Below, piece after piece: positions 37,501 through 49,500 of a stretch of DNA of 64,000 nt; positions within the stretch are counted from its first letter, which is position 1, and each line of letters opens with the position of its first letter. Origin of the DNA: Lycocorax pyrrhopterus obiensis (lineage: Eukaryota > Chordata > Aves > Passeriformes > Paradisaeidae). The stretch lies in the NCBI GenBank assembly GCA_014706295.1, contig JACSVZ010000002.1, positions 20,753,994 to 20,817,993 on the forward strand, in the 5' to 3' direction. The position numbers and the translations under genes are program-made. The notes under the pieces were generated by a model. The model was not told where the DNA came from. It searched no databases and was given only the letters and a program-made list of their open reading frames with translations.

Positions 37501-40500
37501 ATTTCTCGAAGCGGATAAAATACATTGCAACAGTATTTTATTTTTCATTTCACTTGATGATTTGATGAGTATTTGATTTTATTTTATTTGATGATCATGT
37601 TTCCTTTAGAAAAGGTCAGTATTAGTTTTCAAAGAAAAAATAACAATTGGTGTAACACTCAGAGGTTTCAGGGACTTACTAATGGCGGGAGCCCATAGTA
37701 TCTTTGGTATCTTGTGTTAAGGTCACAGAACAGTCTAGGGGCTTTCTTGAGTACCTTTGTTGATTATCCCTGTTTCATGGCTGCCATCAAATTGTCCAGA
37801 GATACAGTAAGAAGATCGTGTATAGTCTTGGTCTGAAATGTGGAAAAGTGTCACTACAGTTACCTAATGACAGCAGGAGCACTCTCCTCTCTTGTGACCA
37901 AAGCAGGAGAGAGAGTGTTGCAGTCTTACTTCTCAGTTCTTGCTGGAATAGAGTAGGATCTTTCCATAGCATTCCTTAAAGAACCAAGAGAACAGGCACC
38001 CTGCATATCATGCTCATAGTGAATAAGGCAGGCAGCTGGGAGTCATGCTCAGGTCTTTCACTGGTTAAGTGTTCATGGTCCTCTCTTGTAGACCCCGGGA
38101 TTCCCTACGCTGGGCCTTGCTGGCCGGTGCTTGGGACAAGCTGTACTTCAGAAAGCAGCCCGGTTAGGACACTTGTTTTCTCTTGCGACACCTGGGATGC
38201 AGTCTCACGTACAGTGCCGGATACAGGTCACAGCTCCTGCCTTTTGTACAGTTCCCACCTAGTGCAGTCTGCATGGAATACAAAAGAAAAGTCTTTTAAA
38301 GATTATCTCCCTTACAGTCTTTTTCCATTGTTTATAAAGTACAGTCCCACCTCACTTTTATAATCAAAGCCACGGATTTTTGTCATCCCATGAGTTAGCC
38401 TTTTTGTTAGGCTTAACTGGTGCTGTGTGTGTGAGCAGAGGGAAGTAGTGAGCTATTTGTAGTGGTCTTAATCTCCTGTTTTGTGATTCCAAATAAAGAG
38501 TGTATCTTGCCTCAGATTACTTTCCTTGTTGACACACTACAATTACTTTCCTAGAGGCGGGATGTTTTTTGAAGAGGCATTTGCACTGTAGTACGAGTGA
38601 GGTGCCTTTGAATGTATAATAGTCTCTAACACTGAACGTTGTATGTTGTCTCTCAAATTCAGAAATGAATGACATCAGTAATTTGCTGTCCTATTATTTC
38701 AATGAGTGCTTTGGTAAATATGATGTTGAATTTAATCTGTTTTTATTTGGGATAAAAAAGGGGCTAAAGACTGTGTGAAGGGAAAAATTGCTTTTCAATT
38801 CTTTTCAGAAATGAACTTTTGCAAGCACTTACAACATGTGGATTTAAATATCAGGAATTTCTCTTGTCTCCAACCTGTGTGAGTACTAAAATTGCTCTAA
38901 TAATATTTAATAGTTCGAAGTGCACTGAGTGCAAGAACATTTGAAAATGCTCTTTTGTATTAGAAAAGAAAGTCATGCCCAAAGCTGAAGATACACTTGA
39001 ATGAGAAAACCATCTGATGTGACTTCTGATTTCTCATACTGGCATAATCGTATTGCCGTTTGTATTCAGATCCTAGTTCCGTACTGCTTTGCTGCCATTT
39101 GATATTTTTAAGAAGGCATGAATTTACACTGTAACCAGGAAGGTGGTTTTCCCTGCAGGAGCCTCATTGCTTCAGAAGTGCTGTGCCTCTGAATTTCCCA
39201 GCACAGAAAATGTGACTGTTTCTTGTGGGAGGAGGAGCTTTGTTTCCATGTTACCATGGCAACTAAAAAAAAGTTTGAGAGAGATTCAGATTGTGCAAGA
39301 CTAACTGGAATCCGTGAAGTACCATAAATATTTGAGAAAAGCTGATAGAGTGTAGCTTGAAAACCAGTTGTGGTAGATTTATTTAATTGTTAGGTGTCTT
39401 AAAATTCCTTGTTTAAAGAGGCAAGGAGAGACTTTTTTGCTTTTAACAGAAAACAGATAGTATCTGTCCCAAGAAATCGTGAGTAAATGTAAATTTTTTT
39501 TCTTGCACCACATAAAATTTTGTTTGCATTCATATTCATTTACAGACAAAGTAAAAACTACAAGATGTAAAAAATAATTGCTCACTTGGTTCTCTGGAAG
39601 TACCTAGGTATGGAACTTAAAAGTGTGTAGGTATTACCAACTAATACCTAGAGAATACCCTGGAAAAAAGAATGCTTCAGGGTGACCTAATTGCAGCCTT
39701 CCATTACCTGAAGGGAGACTAAAAGAAACACAGAGAGGGACTTTTTACAAGAGTCTGTAGTGACAGCACAAGGGGCAATGGATTCAAACTATAAGAGTAG
39801 TTTTAGATTAGATATTAGGATGAAGTTCTTTATGATGAGGATGGTGCAGCACTGGAACAGGTTGCTCAGAAAAGTTGTGGATGCCCCATCCCTGGAAGTG
39901 TTCAAGGTCAGTTTGGATGGGGCTCTGAGCAACCTGATCTAGTGGAAGGTGTCCCTGCCCACAGCAGGGGCCTTTGAACTAGATGACCTTCAAGGTCTCT
40001 TCCAACACAAACCATTCTTTGAATATCTGATTCTGTCAATACTGATATCTCTGAAGTCACAAAATATATTAGTATGTTGTAGTTCTGTTACTGCATGTAG
40101 TGTCAAATCACTTGTATGATGCTGTAGACCACTTTTTCTCTACTTATGACATGGACTAAAGGCTTCTGAATTTTGGTTACAGCTCGGCATTCCCAATTCT
40201 AGGCTGCGATATTTTCTAATTGCGAAGCTTCACCACGAACCGTTTTCCTTTCAGTCTCCTGGCCAAGTGAGTCTACTCGTGTTACTTGAATTTGCTTCAT
40301 TTCATGAAGATTGAGGGTTAAATTTTCGGTTTAGTGGTGTGTGTTGATGAATGGAGAGGAGGACTGAGTGATACCAACAGAAAAGTTAAATTCTGCCTCC
40401 TTTTTTCAGTCTGGATATTGAGTTTTGTAAGGACTGATGTGCATGTCTGTGGCTTAGATGGCTCTAAACAGTTGGGAGATGTGTTTTCTATGCTAATGGT

Positions 40501-43500
40501 GGCCTGCTACATTTTTTACACACTTGGAAAGGTCTTTTTGCAAAGGCAATTATTTGCGGTTGTTCCTGACATTGTTGCTGATAGGTCAACAAATCCTGAT
40601 GCTACTGCTTTTGAAATCTTCATGAAAATAACATCAAAAGGTTGCTTGCTTTATTCTGGGCATCTCTGAAGGAATTCTTACTCACTGTATAGTGGGATGT
40701 CAAGTTGTTTATTAAATACAGTTCTTTAATTTTATTTTTGTCACACTTTCTTCTTAGATATTGACAAGATTCCCAGATCAGGATCCAGAAGATTTACTCA
40801 AGGAAAAATTTGCCAACGAAGTGGGTGAAACCAGTTTTTCTTTGTCCTTGGAGGAGAAGAATCTGGATCCAAATATTGGTCCAGATTGCAGCAGCAAGAA
40901 GAATTTACCGAAAGGGGCCTTTCTATTTAAGCTTGAAACAGTAGAAGAAATTGAAAGGAAACATGATCAGGATAATGATTCCTCTATTCAAATGCTAAAA
41001 GACTTCTTGGAAGAGGAAAATGAAGAAATGAGTCAGTATTTCTTACCACCAAAGTCGTTGTTGCGCTATGCTTTTGTGTTAGACATTGTTAAACCCACCT
41101 GCCGGAGATCCACATGCTTTACAAAAGGGTGAGTTGCTAAGAAAATGTCTTGCTAAATCATGTCCTGAAATTTTAAGTGTATTTTTGCTTGTGTCCTGTA
41201 AAATCACAGAGAGGTGTTTCATCAAAAAATCCTAGGCCTTTGAAAGAAATCTCCTTATGTAGTGTGCTAGCTGATCCAGTGGAGTGCCAGCATGAAAATC
41301 TATCTGGCAGAACATCATGTGCCCACTCCAAAAAGGCATTCACAAAAGACAGTTGCCATTTGTTTTTGACCTTCACAGAAGCTTAATTACCCCTGCGGAA
41401 ATATGGTTCCAGTAGACTGGTATAGTGCTGATTCATTAATGAATTGCTTTATGTTGCTCAATGAAGTTACAAAGTGTCATGCCTGACAGATCCATTCCTC
41501 ATTAAATCTGTCTCCACTGTACATTTTATTGATTTCTTGGATTTTTCAGCTATGTAGATCAGAAGAGCTGTGGATTGTCATGAAACCAGTTAGGTTGCTG
41601 CGTTGCAAATAATATTTGATGGAGCAGAACATCCGTGCTTTTCTGTCTAGTAGTTTTCTGATTCGTACCTTGCAATTTTAAGTTTGACTTCTGGAAGTTG
41701 GTGAGTGTTCTGAAACTCTGTGGACAACTGATGAGGAGCTTTTCCACCGAATGTGTTTGTATTGAAACATTCCAGTTGGAGCCTGGAAATTTGTGGGAAT
41801 TTTTAATACTGATAATTTTTTCTAATTGGATTGTTTTTTTGATTCGCTGAATGTTTCAGTAAGATGGCTTGGATGATGAGTTAAAGCTAATCATAACTTT
41901 TTTTTTAATTACCAGAAATTAGGCTGCCAGACTGACAGAATTCCTGCAGATTTTTTGATTTTTACCTTTTTGACAATAAAAAAGAAGAAAAAGAATTTCA
42001 AAAGTTCGAGATTTGTGCAACAGGAAAGGCCTTCCCCAAGGTCTCATTGGCATATATGTATGTGCCTTTTCTGCCCTCACTCTTTTGAGTTGTGGGGAGG
42101 TCATCATCTTGTGGAATGTCTGTCTTAACTAGGATAGTCAAAAGAACCTCTTAGCCAGAATGGTGTCTTATGTGTCTTATGTATGCCTTAAGTGTCATCA
42201 AAAGTGATTGGCCACTTGTGGTTTCACTAGAATACGTCATGGTAGCTTGTGGTCACGTTTATAAAAATCACACTGAAGGAGGCTCCTGAGTAGTTAATAT
42301 CAAGTCTCTGTACACAGTGGTGGGAAGTCTGAAACCAGGGGAACATGACTCTTATCCCTCTGCTGATATGGAGGTAGTTGTGGTAGTTCTGTCTGATTTA
42401 CCATCTTTGTTCCCTTTTTCAAGAGCCTTTGGGAGGGAAGGTTGCCAACATGGTTCTCAATGTGATCATCTCATTTACAGCTTTGCATTAAGAGAAGATT
42501 TGTAATTACATCTCATCGAAGTCACTTTCTGAGGCCAAGAATAAGTCCCTGCTGTATCTGTTCCAGAAGTTTTATTTTTATGTTTCTCTGAAGCTTGAGA
42601 TTTAGGAAAAAGACCCCTGAATGGGGTGGAACAGCACTCCAAGTAGTACAGAGAATCCCTCTGCTGCTATGCCTGTCTGGTGTCTTTCTTGTAAGTCGCA
42701 CTGACCATCAGCTTTGAGAGTGGGAGAAAAATTTCTCTATTTTTTCTTTGGTTTTCAGATATTTCTAGCAAGGTTTATGTGATAGAAATAATCTGGGTAT
42801 GCCTTCTCCAGTCCTTGCTAATTCAGGGACTTCAAACACTGATAGTTCATCAGTGATTTTGGCTATACCAGTATGTCTTCTGAAAGGCTTTGGTGGAGTA
42901 TACAGCAGAATGTAATGGCCTGTGATGCATGAGAGATCAAGCACGTAATTCTGCGTGCCCTTCTGACACTGAATTCCTGGACACTTAGTGAATGATTGCT
43001 GAGTTCCACGAGACTACCAACACTGTGGTTTCTCTTTGGAGTGTTTGTGGTGACTGAAGTTTTGAGAGGAAATTGACTATTTTAAAGAGGAAATGAAAAT
43101 TATATCTGACTTCTCTAGTTACAATCATTCTGGACATACTTAAAATTTTTGATATGCTATTGACAAGAGAAGTGATACCTTTCAAAATAGTGTAAATATC
43201 AATTACAGAAGAGCTCTCTCGCTTTGTGGAAATTACTTTTTGTCAGTCATAATATAGGACACCAAATATAATCATAAAAAATACATGTATGAAATGAAAA
43301 GATTTTTTTAAAGCTTACAGAAATAAAGGAGGGAGGGAATCTTGAATCAGATGAAAATTGAAGACTGTAATTTCTTAAGCCAACTTCATTATAACTTGGA
43401 GTGAAATGTCAGAAAATCAATACATCATTTTCTTACTATGACAAAATTTAATTATGTTCAGGGTCTGAGGTACGAATGTTAACTTTTCTGTAGTCAGCAG

Positions 43501-46500
43501 CTTCAATAATAATTAATAACAATCCAGCTAACATTACATTAGCCATATGCCCACATTTGTGTTAAAAAACCAACACACACGCACACACACGCATGGCCAT
43601 CAAACCGCATGGACACCAACTGGATTTTTTTTGGAGGGGGGGAAGGGAAGGAGTTCTGTACTCTAGTGACAGTTATTTAGACAGGAGTATTTATTTCTCC
43701 GAATAAAACTCTTCAATACCACTTAGACATTTGCCTCATTTATTTATTTTGGCTCAATTATATTAAACTGAAATATTACCAGGTGCTATATAAGAGGAAG
43801 ATGATGAGGATTCCTCAGTGCTGTGTGTGTTACGTTGTTAAACTTGGTGTTAGGGAATTTTCAGAATGCAACTAACCAATTAAAGATGATGTATTTACAA
43901 CGCAGTTAGATTCCACATGTATTTAATCTGTAACAGTGTTTAGGTTTTCTGATTCTGAGGAAGATTTGTAACCACTTTGTTTTAAAATGAGTGCTGCTCT
44001 GGCTGTTATTGGCAGAACTAATTGTAGCTTTTTCAGCTGAGGATGAAATACTCAAGATTGAGCCATGCTGGGTCATTGTGTCTGTGCTGAAGGGAGAGTA
44101 TTCTTTTATTCACTGTGGAATTAGAAAGGCTTGAAACATAACTTGTGCCATGCTTTAGGAATGGGTCCCAAGTGGAACAAAAGACCTTTATAATTGTCTT
44201 TACAGTTGTACAGATAAAACTAGAGAATAGTGTCTGTTAACAATTGATGCAGACCACATTCCTTTAACACAGGGGATCTTCTGAAGTTGTTCCACAGTGG
44301 AAAGCTGTCTTGTTGTCTTGACTCAGTCGCTTTCTGTTCAGAATGTTCAAACTGCCGTAGTTAGACCAACAGAGCATGTTTCTGAAAGCCCATAATTATA
44401 TTTAAATGACAGCCTTAAAGAGACTACAGAGTAAACATGTTGTTATGCAATCAACCACAAAGCATGCAGAACAGCTATCATAGGTTTCAGAATGTAAGTT
44501 TGCTTACTGTTTACTTAGATTTAATTTTTTTTCTTCTTCATTCTTTCTTCTACTGCTCTGCATAGATGCCTGGCCATCTGCCTTCCTTCAGTGGGAAATC
44601 CACAAGCAACCAAAAGTTAAACCTGACTGAACCACTTTGTTCCTAATGCTTTGATGTGAAAGCTGGAGGTTCACACTAGTGGTCCTCCTTTGAATAAGGA
44701 GAGCTAATTTGAACCCCTACAACCATTTGATCTTTAACATACTTTGCCTTTTATGTAAAATTGATTTAGGCAATGTAGATGGCTCTTTTTGGTGGTCCTG
44801 TGCTTGAATTCCTTGGCTTTGTGTAGTTGCCTTGTATAAGGCACTAGTGTGGATGAACCCTTGTGCTTTGAGTGCAGATTCATCCCCAGAGAGGACATTC
44901 AGAGGGTACTGCACTCCAGGGCTTAGCAGTGTTTATAACAAGGCCTTTTACTTTACCTATCCAGGAGGCTGTTTGTTACAAGACAAAGGAACCTAAGTAA
45001 CCTCCCTGCATCTTTGCAGTTGTCAATACTATGAAATCCAGTGAAAATATTAATTTGAGATTGTTGTTGTTGTTGTTGTTAAGGTATGGACACTATGTAG
45101 AAGGGACAGGCTCAGTTCTGCAGACAGCAGTAGATGTAGAGGTAAGTGTGTAGTCTAACATATTAGAATGACTTGTTTTAAAACTCGAGACTTGTTTTAA
45201 AGCTTGGGTTTTTTCTGTCTTCTCCTTTGTTATTCTGAATATTATAAGAAAAAAATCTTTCAAATGTACATTTTATGGCAACTGAGTTTCCAATTGGTTT
45301 ACTTTGTGTTCCTAAACAGCAGTTTGTTTAGACCAAAATTATATCTGTGTCTCTCTGTGAGGAGAATATGAGTTGCTATTATTTTATTATTTGTCATGTC
45401 ATACAGAGGTTTTATGGGGGCATGTGAAAACATTAGAAATGACTGGTTCTATGGCGAACCTACAGTACAGTGTTGTGAGTCGAGGGCCATTTTTGTACAC
45501 AGATGATTCAGTAAATATTGTCAGATGCTTAACGTGTTTGAATTCGAAATTATGGTTTATGTGGGAAGAGTATTTTGAAAAGTTCTACTGTTGATACTAA
45601 GTTCATAACCAAGTGGTGTTTAGGTATAGGGGAAGGTAATAAATGTACTGGTGAATCAGCATTCGAAGATACTTTTCACAAAGCCTGTTTTGTGCACAAG
45701 CCCTGCCTCCTGCACTTCTGTGCTGGTCACTAATACTATAGAGCATTTCTAAGCATAAGAAGAATGCAGCTCAGGAATTCAGAATAATCTCAAAGCAAGT
45801 GTATTAAAACAGCTGCATCCATACAGCTTAATTTGTATGAATGGTCTGCTGTTGAGTTATACTGAGTCACTGTCCTTTGCCATTAACAAATGTTTGTTCT
45901 TTGATTGCCCCATTAAGTATTGGTATAGCTTGGAACTGGAGGAACAAATTATGAACATCTTCATTGATTTCTTTCTTGCAAGTCTATGTGTTGAGATGCT
46001 GGCTGCAAAAATAGAATGTGAATGACACTTTCAAGCAAAACTTGCTATTGTCTTTGTCACTTTGATAATTAAGGAAATATTCTATTAAGATGTGACTGTA
46101 AATTTTACATATTTGGCCTGCATCAGTCATCTCTCTTGTTTTTTATATTCTTCATAGCTTGAATCAGTGTTTAAACACATTGACCACTTACCAGAAGAAG
46201 AGAAGCTTATGAAATTGTCAACACTAAAACTGAGGTACTTTACCCCAAGAGAAATAGCAAATCTTCATGGATTCCCTTTGGAATTTGGTATGTGCTGCTA
46301 AGTACCCACTTCTACATTATTCTTCAGACATGCCAATGTTTTGGGGTTTTTTTGCTGGGACTAATCCATTCTTTATTTTGCATTTTTTTCAGCCCACCTG
46401 ATTGATTGATTCTTGTTTTTTGCCTAACTGAATTTCTCTGAATTTCAACCAGTTTTTTTTCACATTTTGTAAGAGCCAGCTTCTGTGCTGAGGTTTATCT

Positions 46501-49500
46501 TCATAAGCTAAGAAGAAGGTTTTGGCAGGCGAAACACTCTGTTACTGAAGCGCAATGAAGGAATACCTTTGTTTAAAGTTGAAACTGTTTACTCAGCAGC
46601 CAGTGTTACTCACAACTGTGGTAAATCAACATATCTTGCCAGCTAAGGAAGTCTGTTTGTGGTTGTCAGTGTTTGGGCTGCTTGCTTTCTCCCTTCCACA
46701 CATTTACAGCTGCTGACAGAAAGGGAATTTTAGATGATACAGATAGTTCTTTGTTGAGGAGTAACCAATCTATTAAGCCATCTCTCTTCTAGAAAAGGCA
46801 GCCCTTGGTCAGTTACTTCATTTTCTAAGTGGTATTTTTTTTGAAGAAGAAGAAGTCAAGGAACAAGACTCTGCAGTATCAGTACACTGGATACACATCA
46901 GCAAGAATTAAACCTGAAATAAATTCATCAAAATTCTCCTTGTAAGAAAGGGCAAGCAGGAAAGTGTAACTGTTACTACCTGCTAAGGATTTATTGTCAC
47001 TCAGCAACAAAAGCATCCGTGGAATCATAGAAAGGTTTGTGTTTGAAGAGACCTTAAAGATCATCTAATTCCAACCCCCTTCCACTAGACCAGATTGCTC
47101 AAAGAGTAAGACAGCACTGACCCTGAGTAATCTGTTATATTTTTCTTTGACTTCCTCAGTGACTTAAGGAATGTGACTTGTTTCTATGTATGTCTTTCTT
47201 TCACAGTTTTAGTTTGTTTTTTCATTTATTACTTGTTATATTCGAAATTGCTACATTTGGAGAACATTATCAAGGTTGCACAGTGAAACTAGAGTTGCCA
47301 GCACTAAGCTTACGTGCTTATGAGTATTTGCAAGCGTATGCTGTGTTGTTACATACCAACATGCAATGTTTTTTCCTAGCCTCTCTTTTTTAATAGATCT
47401 GTTCTGTTTGCAGACAGCCTTTTAGCACAGCTCTGTTCCATATTCATGTAGGCTGATGTCAAGATGCTTGCACTTAACAGAGCTGGATTGGGCTTGTATA
47501 GGCTTATCATGCTGCTCAAGATCTCTTTTGAGCACAGAATTGCCTATTTTCTCTTTTTTTTAAAATACAGACAGAGTTTTTCCACTATTATATCAGTCTG
47601 CAATATTACTGAGAGGTGCAATTGGGTTAATGTTGCTTGTATTTTACAAAAGGAGAACTGAGACGATGGAGAAATTTATGTTTGGAAGACTCCATTAATG
47701 TGGGGTGAACAATTTGTGAAACCTGACTTTGGTGATTTCGTAGTGCTTGGAGTGATACTGTGCTTTCTGTTCAGAGCTCATCTGCAGAGACACCTGTGAG
47801 GTTCAGTGCTTTATCAAACCAGAACTGAGCTCTGAAGACAAGTCAGGCTTCTGAATGTGAGGATCATCCAGATCATCACCATGTACAGTGTGTTCATTTA
47901 GCAGACCTGTCTTTTGTTGATTGGGATTCCACTTCTCAGAGGACAGTACCCTTTTGCCATAATTATGGCAGTTAGTATTTTAACTGTTTTACAGCTCTTG
48001 CAGTTCTCTTCCCTCTCTATACTACTTTTCCAACTTTGACGACACATAAAGCAAGCCTCTCTCATTTGGTGGTTTCCTCTTGCATATGCTCCTGATTCAT
48101 AGGCAGAACATGCTTTTCCCACTGCGTTGAGTCACAAGTCTGACATTTCTTTGTGTTTAAAACATTTCCCACTTTTTGCTTAAAAAAGTGTTATTTGATT
48201 TTAGGCTGAGTGAAATCTTTAGTGAATTTAGGTACTGTAATCTCAGTTTCCTTTGAGAATTTGCAAGCTCTGGCTTTTTTTGAAAGTGGATATATTTATG
48301 GCTGCAGCAAAGGGTGTTGCCCTGACAGCATTTCTCCCATGCTAGCTAAACTTCAAGTAATTATTGTGAAATATGGTATTTTAAGAGAAAAATGTGTTAT
48401 AAGTTCTCTGCTACTGTGTTCTGTAATGACAACAGCATTTAGGCTGAAATTTTCAAAACCAGAAGGCTTGGAATTGTACCCACTGCAAATATGTTGTTGG
48501 TCCAAGAAACTAAAGAATGAGGAAACTATAAGCTGAAAACTATGTGAACAGACTGGCAGGAGCTTTGTAACAGATGCTGTTACTAGTGCAGCTACGGTAT
48601 CATCAGAAGAAATGGGATTGTCTAAATGGTTCTGTGTTTTAAGAAGTGGATGGCCTTTTCCAATATGTGAGGTCCAGAGTTAAAGTCATTGTTCATTCTT
48701 AACATGACCAGATTTATTTGTGCTTTTAACATCTAAATGTATAAATAGTAATTGCACTATAGTTCAATGAAATACTGCAGTCATTTGTCTTAGTCACTCT
48801 GGTGGGTCCCACAGCAATATCATTAAATGTGAACAGAGCATTCTTGCACCTGTGACCTGCTTTCATGAGAGTGATGTCAGGATGTGTTTTCCATTTTCTT
48901 ATTAGCAATTTATGCAAGCTTTTAGGAAACAAAAGCCAATATGGTGGGGCAGTACATGCTGTTAAGACCTCAATGTCATCAAGTACTGTGTGTGACATAA
49001 ATGCTACAGTGAGAGCTGTGCAGCAAGCGCCAGCATACTGGGAGGTGTTGAATCTGACCTTTTGATGCAGGCCACTCTGGAGCCAAGAAGGTAGAAAGTA
49101 CAAGACAGTGTTAACAGTCAGAGGGAGGAGGCTTGGGATAAAGGAGACCATGAGTTCAGAAAATTAATTCTTGGTTTTCAGTTGCCAAAACGTAGAAGGA
49201 GGAATTCTGACATTTTCAAGATTCAGATAGGCTTCTTGGTGCACCTGTGTGTGTGTGTGTGCATAAATGCATATTTATTTTCATGTACTCTTTTAAAATG
49301 CCTTTATTCTGTACCTTATTCATCAATGGAATGTGAAAACTCCATCTAAGGAAGTGTGTGTGGGAGTGCAGATGATTGTTCCAAAGACAGAAGAACGGTT
49401 GCCCAAATGTGAGTGCCAGGAAGCTGGGCAGAGTGGATGGAGCTGGCAGAAAATGTGTTTATCAAAGCAGTCCACATTTGAGGCATTAATAACTGGCAGA

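Noticed and set aside
39760..39942. 61-codon open frame in TRDMT1 intron 6
   Set aside because: It lies wholly inside the non-coding 3' end of a CR1 element.
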